This document shows positions 7,184-14,603 of a stretch of DNA of 26,301 nucleotides, in pieces. The position numbers were made by a program, and so were the translations under genes. The stretch comes from Chloroflexota bacterium. Lineage in GTDB: Bacteria; Chloroflexota; UBA6077. The stretch is from positions 1 to 26,301 of the forward strand of contig JAJZQR010000050.1 of the NCBI GenBank assembly GCA_021806765.1, given 5' to 3'. Each line of letters begins with the position of its first letter. The first letter of the stretch is position 1. The notes beneath the pieces are model-generated. The model saw only the letters and a list, made by a program, of their open reading frames with translations. It did no database searches and was not told the origin of the DNA.

Positions 7184-7969
7184 TCAGACCTTATGATGGG
7201 CGGTACTGGTCCCCAGGGTCCCGTCTTCCAGGGTCACCACCTCAAAGTCGTCGAAGAGATTAGGAGCCTCCTGCTGCATGGCCTGCAGCAGCTTCACCGC
7301 GACCTTGCGAATCTCAGGCTCCGCGGCGGAGGAACCCCGCAGCTCGACGAAGTGGCGCAAAGCTCTGGCGTTGGCGGTGACGAAAATCTTGGTCTCGGTG
7401 GCGTTGGGGAGAACGCTCCGGGCGGCCTGCCTGGCCATTTTCCGCTTGGAGGTGCGGCTCAACTCGGGATGGCGCTCCTCCACCAGAGTTGACAGCCGCT
7501 CCACCAGCGCCAGATAGGCCCTGTGGCTGGCCTCAATGGCTTCCAGCCACAGGCGGTGCGCTTCCGGGTCCTGGGCGATCACGTCGGGCTCCACGAAGTC
7601 CGCCGTCGACTCGTCCACGTACCGCTGGGAAAGCTGAGAGTAGCCCCAGCCCGCCCGATGGCGGATCAGTTCGTGGGTGAAGGAGCGGGAAACCCCGGTT
7701 ATCACGAAGTTCCAGACGGCATGCTCCAGAACGCTACCATGGCCGGATTCGATGATATTGTCGAAGTATTCGGCATTGGACTTGCGCCCCTGCTTGCTGC
7801 CGAAGGACATGTAACAGATGCGGCCCGCCATCTCCGCCAGCAATTCGGCGCCCCTCTCGGCCTCGGTATTCCAGCTGGTCTCGTTTTCCTGGAGGAATCT
7901 GTCCACCGCCGCCCGGTCGACAACCTGTCTGCCTACTAGATAGATCTCCGGCTCCCTGATTACTCTCAT
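7184..7969 (-). CDS. thyX: Flavin-dependent thymidylate synthase ThyX, 261 aa
   Basis: Makes dTMP from dUMP with methylene-tetrahydrofolate, using FAD and NADPH, in place of ThyA. The signature lies in ELIRHRAGWGYSQLSQRY: the RHR triad, then eight residues before the Ser of LSQRY, one more than the classical RHRx7S spacing. Other family features are HGSVLEHAVWNFVITGVSR (FAD-binding His and the substrate region), the QAARSVLPNATET segment and NARALRHFVELR near the C-terminus. Length is normal for the family. The ATG at 7969 follows GAGGTGA six bases upstream. A 15-bp palindrome, AGGTAGATTCTACCT (8001-8015), lies just upstream. The stop codon directly abuts a minisatellite. Confidence 0.95.
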   Translation of the reverse strand: MRVIREPEIYLVGRQVVDRAAVDRFLQENETSWNTEAERGAELLAEMAGRICYMSFGSKQGRKSNAEYFDNIIESGHGSVLEHAVWNFVITGVSRSFTHELIRHRAGWGYSQLSQRYVDESTADFVEPDVIAQDPEAHRLWLEAIEASHRAYLALVERLSTLVEERHPELSRTSKRKMARQAARSVLPNATETKIFVTANARALRHFVELRGSSAAEPEIRKVAVKLLQAMQQEAPNLFDDFEVVTLEDGTLGTSTAHHKV

Positions 7970-8000
7970 CGGCTGTCACCTCAATTCTCTGCGCCAAGTC

Positions 8001-8015
8001 AGGTAGATTCTACCT
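8001..8015. promoter_or_regulatory. 15-bp palindrome upstream of thyX
   Basis: AGGTAGATTCTACCT has perfect 7-bp arms around a central T and lies 32 bp ahead of the thyX start. Position and symmetry suit a repressor operator, or a small hairpin in the leader. A second palindrome, CCCTATATAGGG (about 8040-8051), lies further upstream and could contain the -10 region. No known regulator box is matched. Confidence 0.35.
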
Positions 8016-8111
8016 CAAAGGCTGTCCGATACCCACCGCCCTATATAGGGCTCATCCCGACAGTGTGTGAAACAGCCTCGGCCCTAAGCAGCTGGCCCCA
8101 GATAGTCTGCC

Positions 8112-8193
8112 TTTCGTCACCCCCGCGAAAGCGGGGGTCCAGGAGGCTACCGCGGAGAGAACCCTGGATGCCCGCCTTCGCGGGCATGACGAC
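8112..8193. repeat. Dispersed two-hairpin repeat, third copy of the M2 core
   Basis: Starts TTTCGTCACCCCCGCGAAAG and ends CGGGCATGACGAC. It has two hairpins: CCCCCGC/GCGGGGG around GAAA and TGCCCGC/GCGGGCA around CTTC. The same core, with hairpin arms in the same order, occurs inside the two M2 elements, but here the M2 terminal repeats are missing. The core may be an independent palindromic repeat captured by M2, or this may be an M2 relic. Confidence 0.7.
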
Positions 8194-8255
8194 GGATTGT
8201 GCACGCGATCCTAGGCCAGATGCTTAGTACTCGGCCAAATGGAGGTGATACGAAC

Positions 8256-8328
8256 TGTCATGCTGAGCGAAGCGAAGCATCTCCCCCCAGGTCGCCGGAG
8301 AGATCCTTCGCTGGCGCTCAGGATGACA
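8256..8328. repeat. Dispersed palindromic repeat (TGTCATGCTGAGCG type)
   Basis: Left arm TGTCATGCTGAGCGAAGCGA and right arm ending GCGCTCAGGATGACA form a roughly 29-bp imperfect inverted repeat around a short centre. Intergenic repeats with TCATNCTGAGCG ends are widespread in many bacterial genomes, Chloroflexota included. No coding capacity and no clear target duplication. Together with the repeat at 8112-8193 it accounts for much of the 515-bp gap between thyX and the glycosyltransferase; the rest (8016-8111 and 8329-8450) shows no recognisable feature. Confidence 0.65.
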
Positions 8329-8484
8329 ACATCAGGACCACTTTGGTCGTCTACTAGGGCGCGCCGGATTCCCGCGGAGTCCCACGAGGAGATGTTAGCA
8401 TCCTGGCTCAAGTAGGCCAAGAGCCTCTCCCGCAGTGGGTACGCACCTTGCCTTCTCCCCCCGATCTGTCTCTGGGGGAGAGAA

Positions 8485-10236
8485 GTGTTGCGACGTAGCA
8501 TGGGCAACCTGTCTGCCCTGACCAAGAGCACCGAGGCCAGACTCTCTGAGGTCGGCCGGACCCATCAGGACTTCCTCCTCCTGCTGATCCTCTTCGTTTC
8601 CCTGCGGCTGTCGCTGATGCTGATCGCCCGGCCCCAGGGGTACCTGCTGGATGCCTCCGACTACAACTTCTACCTGCAGTTGGGGCAATTATCGGATCGG
8701 GGCCTCTATCCAGGCCTCCACTACTGGACCGAGTACCCCCCCATCTTTCCCTGGATTGCCGTGGCCGCCTACAAAGCGGTGGAGGCGGTGCCCACCCTCC
8801 AGGGCGACCCCATCCTCTGGATACGCCTCGCCCTGGGCAGTGTCCTGCTGATCTTCGACGTGGGGAACCTGGTGCTTATCTACTGGCTGGACCGCACTCT
8901 CCACGGTGCCGCCGGCGGTCTGCGAAGCGCCTGGATCTATGCCCTGCTGTTCACTCCCCTCCACGTCTGGCTCGGCTGGTTCGACACCATGCCCCTCTTC
9001 TTCCTGCTGCTGGCCCTGGTCCTGACGGTAAGGGGAAGGAGCAGCTCGGCAGCGGCGGTAGCGGGGCTCGGCTTCATGGTGAAGGTGTTCCCGATCCTGA
9101 CCCTCTCGCCCCTCTTGAAAGGGGAGCGGGGCCTCCTCCAGCGGGCAAGACTGGTGGCCCTGGCCGGGCTGGCCGTCGGGCTCGTGGCGGCGCCCTTCTT
9201 GGCACTGGCGCCCCAGTACCTGGTGGCCTCCTTCCGATCCATGACGGACCGGTCCCCCTGGGAGACTGTATGGGCGATAGCCGAGGGTTACTACGGGTAC
9301 GGATGGGTAGCGTCGCTCACGGATAGGGTGGATCCCTCCACAGCCTCCTACACGGCCTATACGAGCCACCTGCCGTGGCCGGTCATCAGCGTCGGATTCG
9401 CCGTCCTCTACCTGCTCCTATGGACCCGACCCTTCGACCCCCGACGGCCCCTGAACGTTGTGGCCTTCACTGGACTGACCGTGAACCTGTTTCTGTTCTA
9501 CTCCAGGGGTTACAGCCCGCAGTTCCTGGTGTATATCGTGCCCTTTGTCCTGCTGACACTGCCCCCCTTCCGGGCCGTGGCCTACCTGACCGTGCTGAGT
9601 GCCATCAACCTGTTGGAGTTTCCCGTCTACATGGTGCTGTTTAAGGATCAGGATTGGGTGATGCAGGACCTGGTGATGATGCGAGCAGCCATCTTGCTGA
9701 TCCTCTCCTGGGAGTACCTGACAATATTGGGGTTGGTACCCTCTCTAGACAGAGCCAGGAGGCTGGCAGTCTCCGGAACCATGCTGGCCTTCGCGGCCTG
9801 GGGCGTCATCACCCTTCCTGGAGCGGGGCAGGAGTGGGTTCGCTACTCCCAGCAGCACGATCCGAACGCAGCCACTATAGACTACCTGACGAAAAACGCC
9901 GGCCCCCAGGCGGTGGTGGTCTTCACCGATCAGGGACTCTACCGGGCGCTCTATCCATACCTGTACCGCAGGACCCACCTGTTGCTGGTCAGCCCTGCGT
10001 CCGACAGCCGAATCGCCTCGGTGTCCGGGGCCGGAGGGTCGACGTCGGTTGGCGATACCAATCTTTCCGGCCAGGTCGAGCGGGTTTCCTCCAGCTATGG
10101 GGAGATCTTCGGGGTTCGTCAACTGGACGACGGGAGAGGCAGGCAGGTGGAGTATCTGTTGGCCTCTCAGAACCGGCTCGATGACAACCGTCGCTTGAAC
10201 GACCTCTCCGTCACTCGTTGGACCACAAACCGGTAG
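8485..10236 (+). CDS. Polytopic GT-C-type membrane glycosyltransferase, 583 aa
   Basis: An integral membrane protein with about ten hydrophobic helices, resembling GT-C glycosyltransferases that use polyprenyl-phosphate sugars (GT87/DUF2029 or PMT-like). The first helix (DFLLLLILFVSLRLSLMLIA) is followed by a periplasmic loop with an acidic pair in LLDASDYNFYLQLGQ and the segment LHYWTEYPPIFPWI; an Asp in such a loop is the usual catalytic site. YGYGWVASLTDR and YSRGYSPQFLVYIVPF are also typical. The C-terminal about 130 residues form a soluble domain (PQAVVVFTDQGLYRALYP). The GTG at 8485 and TTG at 8488 both follow GGGGGAG closely; an ATG at 8500 is also possible. That ribosome site lies in the right arm of a small hairpin (CTTCTCCCCC and GGGGGAGAGAAG, 8452-8485), which could limit translation. 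Acceptor and sugar are unknown. Confidence 0.75.
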   Translation: MLRRSMGNLSALTKSTEARLSEVGRTHQDFLLLLILFVSLRLSLMLIARPQGYLLDASDYNFYLQLGQLSDRGLYPGLHYWTEYPPIFPWIAVAAYKAVEAVPTLQGDPILWIRLALGSVLLIFDVGNLVLIYWLDRTLHGAAGGLRSAWIYALLFTPLHVWLGWFDTMPLFFLLLALVLTVRGRSSSAAAVAGLGFMVKVFPILTLSPLLKGERGLLQRARLVALAGLAVGLVAAPFLALAPQYLVASFRSMTDRSPWETVWAIAEGYYGYGWVASLTDRVDPSTASYTAYTSHLPWPVISVGFAVLYLLLWTRPFDPRRPLNVVAFTGLTVNLFLFYSRGYSPQFLVYIVPFVLLTLPPFRAVAYLTVLSAINLLEFPVYMVLFKDQDWVMQDLVMMRAAILLILSWEYLTILGLVPSLDRARRLAVSGTMLAFAAWGVITLPGAGQEWVRYSQQHDPNAATIDYLTKNAGPQAVVVFTDQGLYRALYPYLYRRTHLLLVSPASDSRIASVSGAGGSTSVGDTNLSGQVERVSSSYGEIFGVRQLDDGRGRQVEYLLASQNRLDDNRRLNDLSVTRWTTNR

Positions 10237-10272
10237 CGGAACCCGGGAACTACTACAACCTGTCACTGCATA

Positions 10273-10301
10273 TTGCTAGAATCGCAGGCAGTGCCTATAC
10301 T
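10273..10301 (+). promoter_or_regulatory. Sigma70-type promoter for the response regulator
   Basis: TTGCTA (-35), 17-bp spacer, TATACT (-10). Transcription would start near 10308, giving a leader of about 70 nt before the TTG start at 10379. Confidence 0.6.
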
Positions 10302-10378
10302 GCGGGGGTCAATCCCTCACGAGTCTCCCCACCCTGAGATTGGTCCTGTCCGAGTCGAACCAGCTTGGAGGTAACACG

Positions 10379-10780
10379 TTGCCGACAAAGAAGCTGTTGT
10401 TGATTGACGACGAGCCAGCCATTCAAACCCTGGTGCGGCTGGTGATGGAAGGGGATGGATGGCAGGTGCTGGTAGTCAGCGAAGGTGCTCTCGGGCTCGC
10501 GCTCGCCCGGCAACAGCACCCGGACGTCATCCTGCTGGACGTAGCGCTGCCCGACGTGTCCGGGCTGGAGATATGCCGCCAGTTGAAGGCAGACCCGAGC
10601 ACTGGCTCCATTCCCATCGCCATGCTGACGGCCATGGCCCAGGAGACCGACCGACGGGCGGCCCTCTCCCTCGGGGCCGACGACTACGTCACTAAGCCCT
10701 GGAGACCTGCAACTCTGATATCCAGGGTAACCAGTCTGCTGGAAAAGAAAGACTCCAACCCAGCTGGAACAGAGGGATAA
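10379..10780 (+). CDS. Single-domain response regulator (CheY-like), 133 aa
   Basis: A stand-alone receiver domain, phosphorylated on Asp by a sensor kinase. All conserved positions are visible: the acidic pair D10-D11, phospho-acceptor D54 in ILLDVALPD, T84 in AMLTAM and K106 in DYVTKPW. It has no output domain, so it should act by protein contact or as a phosphate relay. The TTG at 10379 is the start, six bases after a perfect GGAGGT; an upstream TTG would add 13 residues that lie outside the fold. No histidine kinase is in the window, so its partner is elsewhere. It has its own promoter and is not part of the glycosyltransferase operon. Confidence 0.92.
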   Translation: MPTKKLLLIDDEPAIQTLVRLVMEGDGWQVLVVSEGALGLALARQQHPDVILLDVALPDVSGLEICRQLKADPSTGSIPIAMLTAMAQETDRRAALSLGADDYVTKPWRPATLISRVTSLLEKKDSNPAGTEG

Positions 10781-10847
10781 GCCACCCTCGGTCAGAATTG
10801 TGGAGAACTAGCCCTGGCTCATCGCAATGCTCCCTTTCCATCTGTAG

Positions 10848-10876
10848 TTGACACTGCTGTACGGCAGAGTTAGAAT
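10848..10876 (+). promoter_or_regulatory. Strong sigma70-type promoter for the UlaG-like gene
   Basis: TTGACA, 17-bp spacer, TAGAAT: consensus -35 and a five-of-six -10. Transcription should begin near 10883, leaving a leader of about 190 nt before the GTG at 11072, long enough to carry a regulatory structure. I did not recognise a riboswitch there. Confidence 0.75.
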
Positions 10877-11071
10877 CCCAACAACGTTCACTCGGGGAAA
10901 GCCCCGTCCACCCTCCTCTCTCCTGTGATTGTGGGCTCTAAGGGACGCCGGCCGCAGGTCGATTCCGGTCTGCCGTCGAAGTCGTTCGAAGCGGCGGCGC
11001 CTGGCTTGGGAGTTGTCCCTCGCCGCTTTGTGACGAGTAGGAAGGGGTTTCACCCCGATAGGAGACTCAGC

Positions 11072-11710
11072 GTGGAGATCATCTGGCTCGGGCATAGTTG
11101 CTTTCGCATTCGCGGCAAAGACGTGACAATCCTCACCGATCCCTTCGACCGCAGCTCCGGGTATCACCTGGGCAAGGTCACAGCGGACGTGGTGACGATC
11201 TCTCACCAGGCCCCCGACCACAGCAACGTCAAGGCCGTTGGCGGAGAGCCTCAGGTGGTGGATGGTCCCGGCGAGTACGAGATCAAAGGGGTATTCATCA
11301 CCGGCGTTGCCACGCGGCGAGACAGCGGGAGCGGTAAGGATACAGAGCGAAACACCGCCTACCTGATGGAGATAGACGACCTGACCGTCTGTCACCTGGG
11401 AGACCTGGGCCACATACTCACCCCCCAGCAGGTGGAGCAGATGAACAGCGCAGATATCCTGCTGATCCCGGTGGGAGGCAACAACACCATCAACGCAGGC
11501 CAGGCCGCGGAAGTTGTCAGCCAAATCGAGCCTCGTATCGTGATCCCCATGCACTTCAAGACCGAGGCGACTACCCTGGAACTGGAGCCTGTCGGCAAGT
11601 TCCTGCGAGAGATGGGGGTGACCGACCCCAATCCGCAACCGAAGCTAGTCGTCACCAAGGGGAATCTCCCCGAAGAAACCACCGTCGTCCTGCTGGACTA
11701 CCGGCGATAG
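11072..11710 (+). CDS. UlaG-like MBL-fold metallo-hydrolase, 212 aa
   Basis: A compact metallo-beta-lactamase-fold protein of the UlaG/COG2220 type. It opens MEIIWLGHSCFRI, a typical start for the group, followed by ILTDPF. The metal motif, usually HxHxDH, reads HQAPDH here: the second His is replaced by Ala. Other ligands look intact: HLGDLGH with the bridging Asp, and IPMHFKTE with the last His. GPGEYEIKGVFITGV is characteristic of the subfamily. GTG at 11072 follows AGGAGA; longer versions have no ribosome site and a non-conserved N-terminus. Substrate is unknown. Loss of the one His may leave a single-metal site or a non-catalytic sensor. Confidence 0.82.
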   Translation: MEIIWLGHSCFRIRGKDVTILTDPFDRSSGYHLGKVTADVVTISHQAPDHSNVKAVGGEPQVVDGPGEYEIKGVFITGVATRRDSGSGKDTERNTAYLMEIDDLTVCHLGDLGHILTPQQVEQMNSADILLIPVGGNNTINAGQAAEVVSQIEPRIVIPMHFKTEATTLELEPVGKFLREMGVTDPNPQPKLVVTKGNLPEETTVVLLDYRR

Positions 11711-11741
11711 ACCCCAAGGCCACACTGGAAGGAACGGACCA

Positions 11742-12182
11742 ATGCCCAACCCAACCCTCAACCGGCGGTATCAGAAGCTGATAGATCAACTGGACAAGGT
11801 ACACTCCTCCACGCGAGAGATGTTCCTCTATCTCTTCGCTATGGTAGCGGTGGGTCAGGGCATCATCGAACTGGTTCGCGTCCACGAGGAGAAGGGTCGC
11901 CGCGTGCTGGTGATGGTGGATCCCACGAAGAAGCAGGAGTTCAGGGTAGTCTACCCCCAGGGGCTGGATCCGGAGTACGCCCACACGGCAGTGGCCGAGA
12001 TGGAGCGGCTGCTGAGCGACGACTCCGCTGGAACCAGCATGGACAGCACCCTCTTCCGACAGTTGTACGAGATCCATCCATGCCGCGGCTGCATCTACCA
12101 CGAAGAGCGGCACTGGCAGGTTTGCGCAGAGTGCCACTTCGCCGGTCATCCCATCAACTTCGAGAAACACGGGAGGGAGTAA
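11742..12182 (+). CDS. Unknown Cys-rich small protein, 146 aa
   Basis: I do not recognise this family. The N-terminal half is mostly helical with a short hydrophobic stretch (EMFLYLFAMVAVGQGIIELV, 26-45), too polar at the edges to be a sure membrane helix. The C-terminal end holds two CxxC pairs, CRGC (114-117) and CAEC (128-131), with His at 120 and 124 between them, which should bind zinc or possibly an Fe-S cluster. The start ATG follows GGAAGGAACGG. It lies 31 bp after the UlaG-like gene and is probably co-transcribed with it. Confidence 0.7.
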   Translation: MPNPTLNRRYQKLIDQLDKVHSSTREMFLYLFAMVAVGQGIIELVRVHEEKGRRVLVMVDPTKKQEFRVVYPQGLDPEYAHTAVAEMERLLSDDSAGTSMDSTLFRQLYEIHPCRGCIYHEERHWQVCAECHFAGHPINFEKHGRE

Positions 12183-12192
12183 CACGGCCAGG

Positions 12193-12306
12193 CTGTCACG
12201 ATCGGTCGGTCTGGCCCTTCTCGTTCTCCTCTCGTGGGCTGTTCTCCAACTCCGGACCGGCTACGTACAGCTGCGCCCAGGCCCTGCTTTGAACGTGGCT
12301 CTGTGA
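12193..12306 (+). pseudogene. Possible N-terminal remnant of a YlbL-like PDZ/Lon-type protease
   Basis: One frame reads LSRSVGLALLVLLSWAVLQL then RTGYVQLRPGPALNVAL and stops at a TGA. A signal-anchor helix followed by YVxLxPGP resembles the start of YlbL/SdrC-type PDZ-Lon proteases. There is no ATG, GTG or TTG, only a CTG, after the GGGAGGGAG that ends the previous gene. Shifting one base at the stop gives GSVISINGW and continues to a stop near 12400, as if a frameshift had occurred. No further protease domain follows. The remaining bases to 12442 are otherwise empty. Read this as a weakly supported gene relic. Confidence 0.3.
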
Positions 12307-12442
12307 TCTCCATCAACGGCTGGATTCTTCGGTCACTCCCGCCCGAGCCATCCTGTCCCCTCGCCCCCTCCGAACGCTACATGGATCGTGAAGGGGCATG
12401 AGCAACTCCAAATGATATGATTGTTCTGAAAGGGGGTGGCAG

Positions 12443-13537
12443 ATGGTGGCAGAGAGCATGGAGGCTGGGACCGGAGCGGCACAGCCAGAAGCTGCGCAGC
12501 AGACTGCATCAGAGCAACACATCGTCGAGAAACCGGAATCCCTCTGGGCAACTGCTGCCCTGTTGGCCGGTGTCGGCCTGTTTCTCTACCTGGTACGGCA
12601 GATCCTGCCACCCTTCGTCGTCGGCGCCGTTCTGGCCTACATTTTCGCCCCTATGGTGGGCTACATCGAGAGACGAGCCCGCCTACCCAGGGCCCTGGCC
12701 ATCCTCTCCTTCCTCTTTCTCCTCCTGGGCCCTCTCGTGGCGCTGGGTTGGCTGGTGGAACCAGCGCTGGTCGGAGAAACCAAGGATCTGGCCACCAACA
12801 CGCCGGCCATCATCAACAACCTCTCGGTTCAGCTGTTCGGAGGCCAGAGCTTCAGCCTCCTGGGGCAAACCGTGGACGCCCCCACCGTTGCCGACTACCT
12901 GCTGGGCTTCCTACTGGACTTCATGGGAACCCCGGCTCAGGCGATCCACGTGGCTGCCTCGGCGGTAGAGATCGCCCTGGACAGCTTCCTGTCTCTGGTG
13001 CTCCTCTTCTACTTCCTTCTGGACCCCAAGAGGTTCGGGGAAGCGATCCTCCGGCTGGTACCCCTACAACACCGGCCGCAGCTGCGAACCGTCGGAAGGG
13101 AGATCAACCTGGTGCTGGCCCGCTACTTCCGCGGACTGCTGTTCCTGGTGGTCCTGATGTCCTCGGTCACCTGGATCGGGCTGGCCATGATCTTCCACCT
13201 CCCTTACTCCCTGCCGATAGCCATCGCCACCGGCTTCCTGGAGATCATCCCCTTCCTCGGCCCCGTCCTGGCAGCATCCATCGCCTCGGTAGTGGCTCTC
13301 TCCCACGGCGGAACCAATCTCGCCCTGGCGGTTGCCCTGTTCTACCTGGTGCTCAGGCAACTGGAAGATCAACTGGTGATGCCGGCGGTCATCGGCCGCG
13401 CCGTGGAGATCTACCCGGCCGTTGCTATCTTCGCCGTCCTGGCGGGTGGGGCTCTGGGCGGGGTGCTGGGCGCGCTGCTGGGCATCCCGGTGGCAGCAGC
13501 CGTTAAGGTGGCCTTCGATCGATGGCGCCCGCTCTAG
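12443..13537 (+). CDS. AI-2E family permease, 364 aa
   Basis: Inner-membrane transporter of the AI-2E family (PF01594; relatives include TqsA, PerM/YdiK and YtvI), exporters or antiporters for small molecules. About eight membrane helices: two near residues 34-66, a third around 85-110, a soluble middle domain, then DSFLSLVLLFYFLLDPKRF (a family hallmark), and a C-terminal bundle containing FLEIIPFLGPVLA, the conserved Ile-Pro-x-x-Gly-Pro motif. A short polar N-terminus of about 30 residues rich in Ala, Glu and Gln precedes the first helix. ATG at 12443 follows AGGGGGTGG closely. Cargo is unknown; the family name does not imply quorum-signal transport. A strong hairpin follows the gene. Confidence 0.9.
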   Translation: MVAESMEAGTGAAQPEAAQQTASEQHIVEKPESLWATAALLAGVGLFLYLVRQILPPFVVGAVLAYIFAPMVGYIERRARLPRALAILSFLFLLLGPLVALGWLVEPALVGETKDLATNTPAIINNLSVQLFGGQSFSLLGQTVDAPTVADYLLGFLLDFMGTPAQAIHVAASAVEIALDSFLSLVLLFYFLLDPKRFGEAILRLVPLQHRPQLRTVGREINLVLARYFRGLLFLVVLMSSVTWIGLAMIFHLPYSLPIAIATGFLEIIPFLGPVLAASIASVVALSHGGTNLALAVALFYLVLRQLEDQLVMPAVIGRAVEIYPAVAIFAVLAGGALGGVLGALLGIPVAAAVKVAFDRWRPL

Positions 13538-13572
13538 TGGAAGAGTAGGGTCAACCAACCCCTTCGGACATC

Positions 13573-13611
13573 GGGCTGGGAGAAGCCGTCTTGGACGGCT
13601 TCTCCCAGCCC
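13573..13611. terminator. Bidirectional hairpin terminator between convergent genes
   Basis: A perfect stem of 18 bp (arms starting GGGCTGGGAGAAGCCGTC) around a TTG loop. It lies between the ends of the AI-2E permease (plus) and the L,D-transpeptidase (minus) and can serve both. There is no T tract, so it may work by RNA folding alone. Confidence 0.75.
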
Positions 13612-13616
13612 CGGCC

Positions 13617-14117
13617 TCAATAGACGATCACCGGCGTTCCAATGCTAGCGAAGTTCCAGAAGTAACGGGCGTCGGCCAACATTAGACCGACGCAGCCATG
13701 ACTGCCTGCCGCGCTACCGAAGGCAGACGCCGGCGACCAGTAGTTGTAGTGGAGGGACGCTCCACCATAGAAGTACTGGGTGTACAGCACTCCCGTCAGG
13801 TAGTAGCCGCCAGGAGCGTTACGAGGGATCCCGATCGTGCTGGAGTCCATGGTCTCGTCGTACACTCGGCGGAATATGGTGAAGGTGCCCTTCGGAGTCG
13901 GGTACCTGGCAGTACCCACGGTGGCCAGCGCAGTGTACACCACTTGACCATTCTGGACAGCGTAGACTACTCCCCGACTGGTATCCACCTCGATGTAGCG
14001 CCCTGCGTTCGACACGGAGTCTGACGTCGAAGCGAAGGCAACCCCGGCAACGGGCAGGAAGACCGTGGCCGAGAAGGCCAACAGGGCGACCAGCGCCAGT
14101 TGAAGCCGAACTCTCAT
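13617..14117 (-). CDS. Exported L,D-transpeptidase (YkuD domain), 166 aa
   Basis: Cross-links peptidoglycan or attaches proteins to it outside the membrane. Residues 1-30 are a signal peptide (RVR, hydrophobic core LALVALLAFSATVFLPVAGV, then AFAS cleavage region). The YkuD domain follows: YIEVDTSRGVVYAVQNGQ, TPKGTFTIFRR, the catalytic-site His in LHYNYW (123), and SHGCVGL (139-145) with nucleophile C142. The usual motif is SHGCVR or SHGCVNM, so the Gly after Val is slightly unusual. ATG follows GGGGGAG at good spacing. It is small, with no PG-binding domain, and is transcribed alone. Confidence 0.92.
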   Translation of the reverse strand: MRVRLQLALVALLAFSATVFLPVAGVAFASTSDSVSNAGRYIEVDTSRGVVYAVQNGQVVYTALATVGTARYPTPKGTFTIFRRVYDETMDSSTIGIPRNAPGGYYLTGVLYTQYFYGGASLHYNYWSPASAFGSAAGSHGCVGLMLADARYFWNFASIGTPVIVY

Positions 14118-14269
14118 GACATCTCCCCCATTCTCGGATAGTGCAGGGAGCGCGGCCCCGAGACGCGAAACGACACTGTCTGCATCGGGAGCCGCACTGC
14201 CCCCTGCTCCGGCCCATGCCGGAAAAGTCCTCAGGTGCGCAAGATGTGTACCCGAACAGGGGGGCAGGG
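14118..14269. other. Upstream region of the L,D-transpeptidase gene
   Basis: No gene. On the minus strand it carries the ribosome site and a GC-rich leader with a small hairpin (CCGGC around a short loop, GGCCGG, near 14210). I compared it by eye with c-di-GMP and c-di-AMP riboswitch motifs and saw no match. Confidence 0.3.
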
Positions 14270-14477
14270 GGATGGGTCACAAGGGCGGGTAGATAGAGTT
14301 ACAGTCTATTGCCAACGTCACCCCCAGCCTCTCCTTCGTCACCCCCGCGAAGGCGGGGGTCCAGGCATCCCATCTCCTCGTGAGGCCGCTCCTGCACGCC
14401 AACGTGGACCCCTGGATGCCCGATCAGGTCGGGCATGACGGTCTAGGGAGTCTGTCACTCTGTCCGTGAACCATGCC
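14270..14477 (-). mobile_element. MITE-like element M2, copy B (about 208 bp), with 8-bp target duplication
   Basis: The inverted partner of 6639-6840. Its right end is GTGAACCATGCC and its left end GGATGGGTCAC, a slightly decayed terminal repeat. It is flanked by a perfect direct repeat, GGGCAGGG (14262-14269 and 14478-14485), the expected scar of insertion. Hairpin cores CCCCCGC/GCGGGGG (about 14342-14359) and TGCCCGA/TCGGGCA (14417-14435) lie inside. Relative to copy A it carries an extra block of about 22 bp near 14320-14340 that duplicates a CGTCACCCCC word. It has no transposase gene. Confidence 0.8.
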
Positions 14478-14603
14478 GGGCAGGGAGTAAGGGTGGTCGT
14501 ATCGGGGGCCAGGGGATAGGGGGCGACGCGAGGCTCCCGTCGAGCCGCTACCCGAAACGTCGAGTGGCTCGGGAGGAGCCTCGCATTCTCATCGGCCGGG
14601 TGC

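Noticed and set aside
8430..8460. T-box-like word (GTGGGTACGCACC) upstream of the glycosyltransferase gene
   Set aside because: It does not match the T-box core, and there is no specifier stem or amino-acid gene; it is only a small inverted repeat.
10350..10380. T-arm-like GGTTCGACTC on the minus strand
   Set aside because: The flanking bases cannot form a T stem, and the sequence lies over the response regulator's leader.
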